Shown here piece after piece: positions 9,978 through 18,865 of a stretch of DNA of 64,000 nt (positions are counted from its first letter, which is position 1; every line of letters begins with the position of its first letter). The stretch is from Shewanella sp. HN-41. Its GTDB lineage: Bacteria > Pseudomonadota > Gammaproteobacteria > Enterobacterales > Shewanellaceae. The notes beneath the pieces were generated by a model. It ran no database searches. It was not told the DNA's origin and worked only from the letters and a program-made list of their open reading frames with translations. The stretch lies in NCBI RefSeq assembly GCF_000217915.1, contig NZ_AFOZ01000002.1, positions 1-64,000 of the forward strand, written 5' to 3'. The position numbers and the translations under genes were made by a program.

Positions 9978-10616
9978 TTATGATGTTTTTTGCATCAAAA
10001 CGAGGTCTTTCGCGGCAAATAATAGTTCAAAATGGCTATTTTGAGCTAAGTGCTCAAAGGTTTGTCTTTGATAGAAACTCACATGGGTAAGGTTGTTTTT
10101 ATAGTGCCACTTAGCAAAACCTTCCAAATCAACTAATAAAGGTGTGCTGATCGCTAACCAGCCGCCGGGTCGGAGTAAACGAGTGAGTAGATTCCATTCT
10201 TTGATCGGGTACTGAAAATGCTCAAACACTCGGTAGCAACAGATAAAATCATATTCTTGTTTTAGGGTGTCATGATCCGGCGCAAAAAAAGGGTCGTATT
10301 GTTTTAGGGTGTGTCCCGCTGATTCGATAGTGGTCAGACTCGTCTGATCGAGTATACGCCCAAAATTGAGTCCCAATAAACTGCCTGCTTGCTGATATTG
10401 AAGCTGTTCTAGTAATGGCAAAATAAATTGTGATAATTGCCGCTGTTTAGATGCGACCCTAGAGCGGCCATATCTTTGTTTTTCTGCTGCAGGGGGAAGA
10501 TGACTACTCGCATCGGCAAAGGTTAATCCACAAGTCATACAAACATAAAAACTCCGCTTTTTATCCTGAAGGAGTATGTAAGTTTGGCTGTTATGACAAA
10601 GGGGGCATTTGCGCAT
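9978..10616 (-). CDS. Zinc-ribbon SAM-dependent methyltransferase (Methyltransf_23 type)
   Basis: A 212-aa protein with an N-terminal zinc-ribbon-like pair, CPLC (4-7) and CMTC (about 26-29), followed by a class I methyltransferase-like domain. YDFICCYRVFEHF (about 121-133) and LLRPGGWLAIST (about 147-158) match motifs II and III of this fold. Motif I is degenerate: LLGLNFGRI in place of a glycine-rich loop. The ATG is preceded by a short spacer with no strong ribosome binding site. The substrate is unknown. It sits between the CsrC-like RNA and yihI, an insertion relative to the E. coli order. Confidence 0.75.
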   Translation of the reverse strand: MRKCPLCHNSQTYILLQDKKRSFYVCMTCGLTFADASSHLPPAAEKQRYGRSRVASKQRQLSQFILPLLEQLQYQQAGSLLGLNFGRILDQTSLTTIESAGHTLKQYDPFFAPDHDTLKQEYDFICCYRVFEHFQYPIKEWNLLTRLLRPGGWLAISTPLLVDLEGFAKWHYKNNLTHVSFYQRQTFEHLAQNSHFELLFAAKDLVLMQKTS

Positions 10617-10712
10617 TGAGTCAGCTAGAAAGATTATTAAGGTGTTGATTGTATCAATTATATTGGGTTAGTGCACATTTTCGAAACAGCAGTGGGTTAC
10701 AAATGACAACAA

Positions 10713-11050
10713 AGAAAAAGGCGGCAGTTAAACTGCCGCCTTACAAAGGGTGCATCTAGCACCTTATCCTGATTCCAAGTATCCGTACTTGCTATGTGAC
10801 TTTCCCGGTCAGTATCCTTCTTTTTTTACTGCTTTCCCTGCAACATTTTAGTTATCGGTCTTCCAGACACTTAATTTATTTTCTGTCGCCATCCTGACCA
10901 CAGTTTCCGTAGATGGTCTCAAGACACATCTTGTTTAGCAGCGTCATCATTGACGTTCAGTTAACCATCCATGTTGCTTAAGTACCTTCCAGTGATAACA
11001 AGCTTCCAGCCAGTGCATCCTAAGCTTATTAGCTTCCTTTGCTACAATTT
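10713..11050 (-). ncRNA. csrC: CsrB/CsrC-family small RNA (CsrA-sequestering)
   Basis: Read on the minus strand, about 340 bases with no plausible gene contain 14 GGA triplets, many in AGGA, TGGA or CGGA contexts and several at hairpin tips. A strong terminator follows: a 12-bp stem (10718-10729 with 10731-10742) and then UUUUU on the minus strand. This is the hallmark of RNAs that titrate the translational regulator CsrA. E. coli csrC lies between yihA (engB) and yihI; this element lies in the same interval. The 5' end is estimated from a weak promoter (TTGCCC and AATGAT spaced 17 bases) and could be off by tens of bases. The csrC name rests on position; the family assignment rests on sequence. 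Confidence 0.85.
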
Positions 11051-11092
11051 GAATCATTCAAACTGTGTCCTGATGGGGCAAGTTACCCTGAG

Positions 11093-11142
11093 TGTAAGGC
11101 GTTTTGCTTAGTGCAAATTGGCGTTATCGGCCATCCCTTACA
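11093..11142 (-). promoter_or_regulatory. Candidate UvrY/GacA half-sites upstream of the CsrC-like RNA
   Basis: On the minus strand, TGTAAG (11142-11137) and CTTACA (11098-11093) are the two halves of the usual UvrY/GacA palindrome, but separated by 38 bases instead of about 6. They lie about 43-92 bases before the estimated RNA start, where the BarA/UvrY system acts in relatives. They could be two independent half-sites. Confidence 0.4.
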
Positions 11143-11373
11143 AAAATGTACTGACCTGGACTTCAACACGAAATCACGACTCTTATTATTATTAGAGAGT
11201 GGTCTTAATTATATTATTGTTATTGAATATATTTATTCTTATATCTTGAATGTTAATTATACCGAAATCTGCAAGTTATTATTAATCTTTTTGTACAAAC
11301 AGATGGGTTTATCTCGGTACGGGGCTTATTAAACCCTAAATCTGTGATCTATGTCAAGCAGGAATCTTTGCCA

Positions 11374-11391
11374 GTTTACGTTAACGTAAAC
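11374..11391. promoter_or_regulatory. Perfect 18-bp palindrome, operator-like
   Basis: GTTTACGTTAACGTAAAC is a perfect palindrome. The TTTACGT/ACGTAAA halves resemble, from memory, operators of the MerR-family regulator LiuR of branched-chain amino acid catabolism in Shewanella. No catabolic gene adjoins it here, so the assignment is tentative. Confidence 0.4.
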
Positions 11392-11613
11392 ATGATGGGC
11401 CCAAAGCCAATGACAATGCCGTCTTTCCAGTGAAAACAATAGGGGAGTTTTTTAGGTTTTTCTTCGTTGAGCCGATATTTGCATGCGGTAATTCATGGAA
11501 TGGCTTTTGATGCTTTGAAAAATGTTAGAGGTTGGGCAACTAGGCTAATGATACTTTCTTGCGGGTAAGTATGACTCGAAGCGGGCTGGCAGAGTGTATT
11601 AGGGGGAGGTGAT

Positions 11614-11648
11614 CGCAAGGACGATTTATAACATAAATCATCCTTGCG
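11614..11648. other. Long hairpin downstream of cytochrome c4
   Basis: A 16-bp stem with one mismatch (11614-11629 with 11633-11648) and a 3-base loop. There is no T-tract on either side. It may stabilise the 3' end of the cytochrome transcript. Confidence 0.5.
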
Positions 11649-11660
11649 GGTCTGGTGCTC

Positions 11661-11686
11661 ACAAAATCTCTTTGACTAAAGAGATT
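11661..11686 (-). terminator. Probable terminator of the cytochrome c4 gene
   Basis: A 9-bp perfect stem (11665-11673 with 11678-11686) with a 4-base loop lies 19 bases after the stop codon. On the minus strand it is followed by a short, weak T-run. Confidence 0.5.
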
Positions 11687-11704
11687 GGACTACACTGCTT
11701 AGCC

Positions 11705-12328
11705 TTATTTCAGGCTAGACAGATATTTAGAAAGAGCGTCAATATCGCTGTCGCTTAACTTTTTAGCGACATCTTGCATCATGCCGTTGAGATCATTATT
11801 ACGGCCTGCATCACGGAACTTAGTCAGTTGGATTTTGATATAGTTAGCGTGTTGACCAGCTAAAGCGGGGAAGCCGGCAAGCTCAGCACCTTTACCATCA
11901 GGACCATGACAAGCCATACAGGCTGTAATGCCGCGCGAAACATCCCCACCTTTGTATAACTTGGGACCAAGCTCTGGCACTTCTTTCACATCTGCGACTT
12001 GTAAGGCTTGGCTGGAGAAATATGCGGTAATATCGAGAATATCCTGATCGCTTAGAGCAATCGACATGCCACCCATGATAGGATCCATACGGCCATCTTT
12101 ACCACCTGTTTGCGCAGCGCTACGGAAGTCATGTAGTTGCTTTTGTAGGTAGGTGGCGTGTTGGCCCGCAAGCTTAGGGTACATATCGATCATACTGTTA
12201 CCGTCCATACCATGGCAGGCAGAGCAAACGATAATTTTAGTTTTTCCCGCTTCAGCATTACCTTCTGCAATCGCAGGTGAAGATATGGCGGCAACTACAA
12301 CAGACAGCGCAAGAGCTAACTTTTTCAT
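11705..12328 (-). CDS. Di-heme cytochrome c4
   Basis: Periplasmic electron carrier of 207 aa. It has a cleavable signal peptide (about 1-21, ending AIA) and two c-type heme sites, CSACH (Cys35, Cys38, His39) and CMACH (about 137-141). Each sits in a cytochrome c domain, so the protein is a tandem duplication. Methionine ligand candidates lie in the PIMGGMS and LNGMMQDV segments. Cytochrome c4 proteins pass electrons to terminal oxidases such as the cbb3 type. The gene is divergent from engB; the 169 bases between them hold both promoters. This gene next to engB and polA is a familiar Shewanella arrangement. Confidence 0.95.
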   Translation of the reverse strand: MKKLALALSVVVAAISSPAIAEGNAEAGKTKIIVCSACHGMDGNSMIDMYPKLAGQHATYLQKQLHDFRSAAQTGGKDGRMDPIMGGMSIALSDQDILDITAYFSSQALQVADVKEVPELGPKLYKGGDVSRGITACMACHGPDGKGAELAGFPALAGQHANYIKIQLTKFRDAGRNNDLNGMMQDVAKKLSDSDIDALSKYLSSLK

Positions 12329-12497
12329 GGCGTTCCAACTTCTGGTTAAGATTATTATCCTGAGCTTACTAGGGTGACCCGCAAGCGTGGTAAAATATGT
12401 TTAATGTGATCGGGGTAATATTTTACACGAAAACGTGGAAAAGTAAGCAATTCTTCATTAATTATGGTATTGCGCAGAAAATATTTTGGAGTAAATA

Positions 12498-13157
12498 GTG
12501 ACTGAATCTCATATAGATTTTCGCAGGGCGAAGTTTTTAATTAGTGCACCCGACATTGCACATTTGGATCAATATCTGCCCGGTGATGTTGGAGTTGAGA
12601 TTGCTTTTGCTGGTCGCTCAAACGCCGGAAAATCAAGTGCACTCAATGCATTAACTGAGCAAAAAAACTTAGCAAGAACCAGCAAAACCCCAGGTCGAAC
12701 TCAGCTTATTAACGTATTTGAGTTAGATGCACAGCGTCGTTTAGTGGACCTGCCGGGTTATGGTTTTGCACAGGTGCCATTGGCGATGAAAAATAAATGG
12801 CAACAAGCGCTTGGAGAATATTTACAGAAGCGTGCCTGCTTAAGTGGTGTAGTTGTGTTGATGGATATCCGTCACCCGCTCAAAGATCTGGATATGCAGA
12901 TGATAGAGTGGGCGGTAGCGAGCGAGATACCTGTGTTGGCACTGTTGACCAAGTCTGACAAGTTAGCACAAAGCGCTAAGATGAAAACCGTAAATGAAGT
13001 CCGTAAAGCCTTAACTGATTTTGGGGATTGGGTCCAAGTTGAACCGTTTTCATCACTCAAAGGAACTGGAAAACCTAAAGTATTAAGCATACTAAATGAA
13101 TGGTGTCATCCACAGTGGCTGACCGACGCATTAGATGCTGCAGATAGTGCAGAATAG
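12498..13157 (+). CDS. engB: Ribosome biogenesis GTP-binding protein EngB (YihA/YsxC)
   Basis: Essential GTPase needed for late 50S ribosomal subunit assembly. The protein is 219 aa. G motifs in order are G1 GRSNAGKSS (39-47), G2 with TPGRTQ, G3 DLPGYG, and G4 TKSDK. The start is a GTG at 12498 with TTGGAG about six bases upstream. Its convergent partner on the other strand is the Spot 42 RNA, as in E. coli. Confidence 0.96.
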   Translation: MTESHIDFRRAKFLISAPDIAHLDQYLPGDVGVEIAFAGRSNAGKSSALNALTEQKNLARTSKTPGRTQLINVFELDAQRRLVDLPGYGFAQVPLAMKNKWQQALGEYLQKRACLSGVVVLMDIRHPLKDLDMQMIEWAVASEIPVLALLTKSDKLAQSAKMKTVNEVRKALTDFGDWVQVEPFSSLKGTGKPKVLSILNEWCHPQWLTDALDAADSAE

Positions 13158-13450
13158 TTGAATTGACAGCATATACAGCCTAAAACTTAGGTTTAGCTGT
13201 GTATGTGCATCTCTACTCTTGTCCAATCTTTCCCCAATGTTATCTAGCTCTCACCATCATAAATTTCAGGCAAAAAAATAGCCGATAACTATGTATCGGC
13301 CAAAAATATTAGCTCTTTTGGGGAGAAGCTAAATTCAACAAGACTCAAGCACCATTAAATACCTTTAACGGTTCTCAATGCAGACAGCATACATTGGATT
13401 TACTTTTTATTAAAGTAAATACTCTAAAATATATTTGCCAAAAAAAGAGC
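13158..13450. other. Interval between engB and Spot 42
   Basis: No gene is visible. It contains a minus-strand terminator-like hairpin (13272-13300) and an imperfect dyad around 13310-13332. Whether a transcript starts within it or these act as backup terminators cannot be decided from sequence. Confidence 0.5.
13272..13300 (-). terminator. Second minus-strand terminator downstream of Spot 42
   Basis: A 7-bp stem (13281-13287 with 13294-13300) is followed on the minus strand by TA and seven U (13278-13272). It lies about 150 bases after the Spot 42 terminator and points the same way. Confidence 0.65.
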
Positions 13451-13557
13451 AAAAAAAAAGCCTCAGCAAACAAGTTGCTGAGGCGCCAGAATTTGGCTCA
13501 TCACTATAAGTGAAATAAAGGTCTGAAAGATAGAACATCTTAACCTCTGTACCCTAC
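13451..13557 (-). ncRNA. spf: Spot 42 small RNA
   Basis: The minus strand from 13557 reads GTAGGGTACAGAGGTTAAGA, then GTTCTATCTTTCAGACCTTT. This is almost identical to the first 45 nt of E. coli Spot 42, with one extra T. It ends in a GC-rich hairpin (13460-13484) and a run of nine U. The total of about 107 nt matches the 109 nt of E. coli. The location between polA and engB, in polA orientation, is also conserved. Spot 42 is an Hfq-dependent RNA that represses carbon-use genes under CRP control in enteric bacteria; targets in this organism may differ. Confidence 0.95.
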
Positions 13558-13636
13558 GCAGAGCATAATACGCTATTTATCTTTAAATGGAAAACAGTTT
13601 TTTCAAAAATGATGTAATTGTGTGCGCTTGATCTCA
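13558..13636 (-). promoter_or_regulatory. Spot 42 promoter with candidate CRP site
   Basis: On the minus strand a -10 element TATTAT lies at a suitable distance from 13557, with a weak -35 (TTTTCC, 18-base spacing). TGTGC-GCTTGA-TCTCA at 13621-13636 matches 8 of 10 CRP consensus positions and is centred about 71 bases upstream of the RNA start. Confidence 0.55.
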
Positions 13637-14156
13637 GGTTTTGAGTGAAAAAACATCTCAAATTGATCTAAAAATTTCATTTAAAACGCTTAATCGGCTG
13701 ATTTAGCGGAATAATTAGAAATTTATATACGAAAGAGATCAATACTCAAGATTTAATGTTTTTACTCTAAATTCAGCTAAATGTTCTAATGTACGCCTGA
13801 GAGAACAGCAGTTTTGGCACTTTTGAACATATACAGCACGACTTGAGCGCATTTGCGATTGAAGCGTAATTAGGAGCCGCTAAATGTATTGAGGGGATGA
13901 TTGTGTTGCTGTGAGTTATGCATAGCGCTGCTGACTAAGATGCTAGCTTATAGGACGCTAAATATTATTCTATACCACAGGAGATGGCATGCAGGCGCGT
14001 CAGCGTTTGATCTCGCCAGAAACTCCTCTGAGGGAGACACTGCGATTGACAATTCGGAGCTGCTATTGAGTGAACTAACCTGAACTCAAAAAGTGGTTCA
14101 GGCTAGCTTTATCTTCTGTTCAATCAGATTGGTTGTTTTATGGGGATATCGAGGGA
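13637..14156. other. Interval between Spot 42 promoter and polA
   Basis: No gene is supported. A 60-codon frame at 13901-14083 has no recognisable features. A 7-bp dyad with a 10-base loop (14079-14102) could end the polA transcript on the minus strand, but its U-tract is poor. Confidence 0.45.
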
Positions 14157-16919
14157 CTAGTGAGCCTGATCCCAGTTATCACCAATACCCGCCTCAGCCA
14201 GTAACTCGACATCGAGATTGGCCGCTTGAGCCATAAGTTCACAAACTCTCAGCTTGAGAGCCTCAGCCTTATCTGCGTCTACTTCGAATACCAATTCGTC
14301 ATGCACTTGCATGATCATCGCGATTTCGCCTTGGGTTTCTGTTTTTATCCAATTGGCAATGCTGATCATGGCTTTCTTGATGATGTCGGCAGCCGTGCCT
14401 TGCATTGGTGCGTTAATCGCGGCTCGTTCGGCGGCCTGGCGGCGCATCGCATTTCGGTCACGAATTTCGGGTAGGTAGAGACGGCGCCCAAACAGCGTCG
14501 ATACATAACCTAAGTCGGCGGCACCTGCGCGGGTTTCCTCCATATATTTTAAGACGCCCGGGTAGCGGGCAAAGTAAGTGTCGATATAGGTTTGGGCCTC
14601 ATGACGAGGGATATCAAGCTGACGCGCCAAACCAAAGGCTGACATACCGTAGATTAAGCCGAAATTGACCGCTTTAGCGCGGCGGCGTTGCTCGGTTGTC
14701 ACATCGTCAAAGTCGGTACCAAACACTTCCGCAGCCGTCGCTCTGTGAATATCTTTGCCTTCGGCAAAGGCTTTGAGTAAACCAGCATCCTGGGATAAAT
14801 GTGCCATGATCCTGAGTTCAATTTGCGAGTAGTCGGCTGCTAATATTTTGCGACCTTGTGGTGCGATAAAGGCTTGGCGAATACGGCGTCCTTCTTCCGT
14901 ACGAATAGGGATATTTTGCAGATTAGGCTCGCTCGAGGATAAACGCCCTGTGGCGGCATTGGCTTGATGGTAACTGGTGTGCACGCGGCCAGTTTTGGCA
15001 TTGACCATCAGTGGCAGTTTATCCGTATAGGTACTCTTTAATTTAGTCAGACTTCGATGTTCGAGAATGACTTTGGGGAGTGGATAGTCTAATGCCAATT
15101 CGACGAGCACTTCTTCTGCCGTCGATGGTGCCCCCTTTGGGGTCTTTTTCGTGATTGGATAGCCCAGTTTTTCAAAAAACAGCACTTGCAATTGTTTCGG
15201 TGAACTTAAATTGAATTTCTCGCCTGCAATATCATAGGCTTTAGACTCTAGTTCATCGATTTTACGCGCTAACTCTTCACTCTGTTGTCCGAGTAACATG
15301 CTATCAATTAATACGCCCTGGCGCTCTATGTCCGAGAGTACTTGGATAAGCGGTAATTCAATTTCAGTGAAAACGGAGGCCAACTCGGCTTCTTTCTCAA
15401 GCCTTGGCCAGAGGTGCTGATGCAAACGCAGGGTGATATCGGCATCTTCGGCGGCGTAGGGCGCGGCATTTTCCAGCGGAATTTGATTGAAGGTGAGTTG
15501 CTTAGCACCTTTGCCTGCAATATCTTCGAAGCCAATGTTTTTATGGCCTAAGTATTTGAGTGCAAGGCCATCCATATCATGGCGCGAAGCGACCGAGTTA
15601 AACACATAGGATTCGAGCATAGTATCGAATGCGACCCCCTGTAGTTTAATGCCTGCATTGGCAAGGATACTCATATCGTACTTAAGGTTTTGGCCGACTT
15701 TTTTAAGGTTTGCATCCTCAAGAATGGGGCGAAGCTTTGCTAATGCGACGGTTTTATCGATTTGAGTGGGGGCTCCAACATAATCATGGGCCAAAGGTAA
15801 GTAGACCGCTTTTCCCGCTTCGACTGCAAATGACATTCCGACGAGCTCAGCCGCCATATAATCTAAGCTGGTGGTCTCGGTATCCACCGCCACTAAGTCG
15901 GCTAGCTTAAGCTTAGCAATCCAAGTGTCTAATTCTGCTTCAGTTAGAACACAATCGTATTGGGTTTCAAGCGTTCCGGATGAGGTGGATGTTTCCTCTG
16001 TTTCAACTTTGGTGGCTGTGGTTTTGGTGATTGATTTATTATCTAATACTTCCGCTAGCCAGCGTTTGAACTCCATTTCACCATAACATTGGATCAGCTC
16101 ATCTCTGTCTGCGGGTTTAACCGTGAGTTCATGCCAGTCTTGCTCGAGTTCAACATCGGTTTTGATGGTGGCGAGTTCATAGGAAAGTTTGAGCATGTCG
16201 GCATTTTCAATGATCTTCGCCGCCATGGTTTTTGCGCCCCTAAAGCCCAATTCGGAGACTTTTTCGGGTTCGGCTAATAAGTTGTTAACACTGCCTGCAC
16301 CCGTCAACATTGCTAAGGCGGTTTTTTCACCGACACCGGGTAAGCCGGGGATGTTATCGGCCTTATCTCCCATTAATGCCAAAAGATCGATAATACGCTC
16401 AGGGCCGACGCCAAATTTTTCAGTGACTTCTTTTGGCCCCATGATGGTATCTGTCATGGTATTGATCAGCGTGATATTGTCATCCACGAGCTGCGCCATA
16501 TCTTTATCGCCAGTACTGATCAATACCGAGCGTTTTTCGAGGCTTGCTTGGCGGGCGATGGTACCTATCACATCGTCGGCTTCAACACCCGGAATAGAGA
16601 TAAGCGGTAATCCTAAGGCGTGAATAATGCGATATAAGGGCTCGATTTGTGAACGCAGATCATCGGGCATCGGGGGGCGATGTGCCTTATATTCGTCGTA
16701 TAAGTCATTACGGAAAGTCTTGCCTTTGGCGTCGAATACCACGGCGATGTGGCTGGGCTGGTAACGCGTCAATAGACTACGGAGCATATTGACTACGCCA
16801 TAAACGGCTCCCGTTGCTTCGCCCTTTGAGTTTGTCAGATGAGGAGGCGCATAATAGGCGCGGTACAAATAAGAAGATCCATCCACAAGGACAAGTGGGT
16901 TATTGGCAATAGTCGGCAT
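14157..16919 (-). CDS. polA: DNA polymerase I
   Basis: Repair and Okazaki-fragment processing polymerase, 920 aa (E. coli 928). The N-terminal 5'-3' exonuclease domain (about 1-290) includes [13 protein letters not shown] and the acidic cluster [10 protein letters not shown]. The 3'-5' exonuclease domain has the proofreading acidic motif VDTETTSLD (about 346), so proofreading appears intact. The polymerase domain has motif A DYSQIELR (about 693), the O-helix [14 protein letters not shown] and motif C VHDE (about 872). It is transcribed toward Spot 42. A 386-base gap separates it from divergent elbB. Confidence 0.97.
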   Translation of the reverse strand: MPTIANNPLVLVDGSSYLYRAYYAPPHLTNSKGEATGAVYGVVNMLRSLLTRYQPSHIAVVFDAKGKTFRNDLYDEYKAHRPPMPDDLRSQIEPLYRIIHALGLPLISIPGVEADDVIGTIARQASLEKRSVLISTGDKDMAQLVDDNITLINTMTDTIMGPKEVTEKFGVGPERIIDLLALMGDKADNIPGLPGVGEKTALAMLTGAGSVNNLLAEPEKVSELGFRGAKTMAAKIIENADMLKLSYELATIKTDVELEQDWHELTVKPADRDELIQCYGEMEFKRWLAEVLDNKSITKTTATKVETEETSTSSGTLETQYDCVLTEAELDTWIAKLKLADLVAVDTETTSLDYMAAELVGMSFAVEAGKAVYLPLAHDYVGAPTQIDKTVALAKLRPILEDANLKKVGQNLKYDMSILANAGIKLQGVAFDTMLESYVFNSVASRHDMDGLALKYLGHKNIGFEDIAGKGAKQLTFNQIPLENAAPYAAEDADITLRLHQHLWPRLEKEAELASVFTEIELPLIQVLSDIERQGVLIDSMLLGQQSEELARKIDELESKAYDIAGEKFNLSSPKQLQVLFFEKLGYPITKKTPKGAPSTAEEVLVELALDYPLPKVILEHRSLTKLKSTYTDKLPLMVNAKTGRVHTSYHQANAATGRLSSSEPNLQNIPIRTEEGRRIRQAFIAPQGRKILAADYSQIELRIMAHLSQDAGLLKAFAEGKDIHRATAAEVFGTDFDDVTTEQRRRAKAVNFGLIYGMSAFGLARQLDIPRHEAQTYIDTYFARYPGVLKYMEETRAGAADLGYVSTLFGRRLYLPEIRDRNAMRRQAAERAAINAPMQGTAADIIKKAMISIANWIKTETQGEIAMIMQVHDELVFEVDADKAEALKLRVCELMAQAANLDVELLAEAGIGDNWDQAH

Positions 16920-17305
16920 AGGTAATTTTCGTTTATCGATGACTTAGATGGCGGTTAGCATGCCACAGATGCACTATTTCAGCCACGGCAAATTGACTCT
17001 CAGCCTGTGGATAAGTCTGTGAGTGAAAAAGTCAACTGTGAATAATGGCGTTGTTTACGGCTTAGTGCGATATTTTTAAGTTGTTGATTTTTATATTTAT
17101 AAAATATTTTTGTGAGTTCAATACTGTTTCTTGAAAAATCTTCCTGATTTGTGGATTTTTTATTGACTCCGTAAAATACATCTAAGGCTGGCTTAATTTT
17201 CATCGTCCGTCAGATTCGACGAATTAAGTTAGCACGATTTTTAATCAGATCAACCAATTTGTTTATGGTTTGTTAAAATCAAATGGCATAAGAAGGATAT
17301 TTTTA
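16920..17305. other. Divergent promoter region polA / elbB
   Basis: This 386-base AT-rich gap must hold the promoters of both flanking genes. I see no clear operator, repeat or small gene. A 67-codon minus-strand frame (17000-17203) has no features of a protein. Confidence 0.5.
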
Positions 17306-17962
17306 ATGAAAAAAATCGCAGTGTTACTCAGTGGGTGCGGTGTTTTCGATGGAACAGAGATCCATGAATCGGTTTTAACCTTATTGTCCTTGTCAAAGGC
17401 GGGCGCTAGCTACCAGTGTTTTGCCCCCGATATTCAGCAGATGCATGTCGTTAATCATTTTTCTGGTGAGATTGAGAAGGCGACACAGCGTAATGTATTG
17501 GTGGAGTCGGCACGCATTGCCCGGGGAGAAATCAAAGCGACCACCGAGCTGGATGTGGGTGAATTTGATGCCTTGATCATTCCCGGAGGTTTCGGGGCGG
17601 CGAAAAATCTGTGTAATTTCGCCACTAATGGCAGCGAGTGTGAGGTAAACCCCTTAGTCGCTGATTTTATCAACGAGTTTATTTTGGCGAGAAAACCCGT
17701 TGGTTTTATCTGTATTGCACCTATGATGATCCCGCGCTTATATGGACACGGAGCAAAGGGCACAATTGGCAATGACGTTGATACTGTCGCGGCATTTAAT
17801 CTGATGGGCGGCGTTCATCAAGCTGCAACAGTGCACGATATTGTAATAGATGAAGCAAACAAGATAGTCAGCACACCCGCATACATGCTGGCGGGGAATA
17901 TTGCTGAGGCATATTCAGGTATCGAGAAGCTGGTCGCCAAAGTGCTGGAATTGACAAAGTAA
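17306..17962 (+). CDS. elbB: ElbB, isoprenoid-associated DJ-1/PfpI glyoxalase-like protein
   Basis: A cytosolic DJ-1/PfpI superfamily protein, named in E. coli for raising lycopene yield and later reported as a glyoxalase. Starting at the ATG at 17306 (MKKIAVLLSGCGVFDG) gives 218 aa, matching E. coli ElbB, with AGAAGG about ten bases upstream. An upstream in-frame start at 17270 would add 12 residues without family support. Motifs include the Asp-Gly-Thr-Glu loop near 15-18, IIPGGFGAAKNL and the nucleophile region GFICIAP, where the Cys is expected. It is monocistronic. Confidence 0.93.
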   Translation: MKKIAVLLSGCGVFDGTEIHESVLTLLSLSKAGASYQCFAPDIQQMHVVNHFSGEIEKATQRNVLVESARIARGEIKATTELDVGEFDALIIPGGFGAAKNLCNFATNGSECEVNPLVADFINEFILARKPVGFICIAPMMIPRLYGHGAKGTIGNDVDTVAAFNLMGGVHQAATVHDIVIDEANKIVSTPAYMLAGNIAEAYSGIEKLVAKVLELTK

Positions 17963-17977
17963 GTGGTATCGGAATAG

Positions 17978-18027
17978 GACCAAGATAACGCTTTATGTGG
18001 TTATCTTGGTCAAGCGCTGATGCGCTT
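17978..18027. terminator. Paired hairpins between convergent elbB and glpG
   Basis: A perfect 12-bp stem (17978-17989 with 18000-18011) with a 10-base loop, then a 6-bp stem (18012-18017 with 18022-18027). U-tracts are absent. The position between convergent genes suggests shared termination. Confidence 0.5.
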
Positions 18028-18865
18028 AGTGTGTCACTTTACGGCTATCGAACAGACCTTGGGCTAAGCCGATAATGAGGCCACCGATATGGGCGCCGTT
18101 TGCTACCGAAATTCCCAGCACGTCGGTAAAACCTAACACTAACCAAATCAGCATAAATCCCATATAGGATGGCGGTAAACCTATCCCCGCTGCGGGTTTG
18201 CGGATCCCCATCACCCAAGTGTAACCAGCAACCGCATACACTACCCCCGATAGCCCGCCAAAGTTGGGGCCGCTAACATAGTATTGGACGATATTGGGCA
18301 AAGTACCCGCGACCAGTAGGAGGATTAACAGTGGCGCAGTGCCTATACGTGTCTCGATTTTTCCACCCAAATACCACCACCAGAGTAAATTGAAGATGAT
18401 ATGCATGGCCGAAAAGTGCAGCAGGCTCGGGGTAAAAACGCGCCAGAACTGGCTGAAATCTGCATTAGGTACAGCACCAAAATAGGACAGAGCTTCGTAG
18501 GTTTGGTTCGCAAATCCTAAATTCATCGCCGCAAAAATAATGCTACAGAGTGCAAATATGATTAAGGTGATTGGTCCCGCACCAGTAATAAATTGGGTAA
18601 AAAGCTGTAATGACGGTGCGCCATAATCGAGCTTAGTATGAGTATCGCCGTGTTCCCACGAGGCCTGTAGGTACTTGCTATCGTAGGGATGGGCAATAAA
18701 GTGAGCAAACTCTTTGCGGGCTCGCTCTATATCTTTGTCGTGGACAACTAGAATGGCGACTCCTTGCATCTGTGGCTCAATTTGGCAGTCAATATGCTCA
18801 CCCTTAAGGTAATCGACAAATGCCTGTGCGGCTCTGCTGTTTGGGAGTCGGCCTATTTCAATCAT
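18026..18865 (-). CDS. glpG: Rhomboid intramembrane serine protease GlpG
   Basis: Inner-membrane rhomboid protease that cleaves transmembrane substrates. The 279-aa protein has the cytosolic GlpG N-terminal domain (about 1-75) and six membrane segments. The catalytic Ser lies in GLSGVVYA (about 201) and the His in GAHIGG (about 255); the L1-loop WR motif (FWRVFTPSLLH) is also present. Its ATG overlaps the glpE stop (18862-18865), so the two are translationally coupled. Confidence 0.95.
   Translation of the reverse strand: MIEIGRLPNSRAAQAFVDYLKGEHIDCQIEPQMQGVAILVVHDKDIERARKEFAHFIAHPYDSKYLQASWEHGDTHTKLDYGAPSLQLFTQFITGAGPITLIIFALCSIIFAAMNLGFANQTYEALSYFGAVPNADFSQFWRVFTPSLLHFSAMHIIFNLLWWWYLGGKIETRIGTAPLLILLLVAGTLPNIVQYYVSGPNFGGLSGVVYAVAGYTWVMGIRKPAAGIGLPPSYMGFMLIWLVLGFTDVLGISVANGAHIGGLIIGLAQGLFDSRKVTH

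Larger units (their letters stand above)
11143..11704. other. Gene-free AT-rich interval with several dyads
   Basis: No gene is evident here. The interval holds an AT-rich stretch (about 11190-11290), a perfect 18-bp palindrome (11374-11391) and two hairpins close to the cytochrome c4 stop codon. A reading frame at 11039-11332 runs through the RNA promoter region and has no recognisable features. Confidence 0.6.

Noticed and set aside
11039-11332. Open frame of 97 codons on the plus strand
   Set aside because: It runs through the promoter of the CsrC-like RNA and an AT-rich stretch, has no ribosome binding site and no recognisable motif.
13901-14083. 60-codon frame between Spot 42 and polA
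   Set aside because: No ribosome binding site, no domain and no operon context.
16189-16623. 144-codon frame opposite polA
   Set aside because: Antisense shadow of polA.
17270-17305. Longer N-terminus for elbB
   Set aside because: The ATG at 17306 has a ribosome binding site and gives the family length; the upstream start adds residues without family support.
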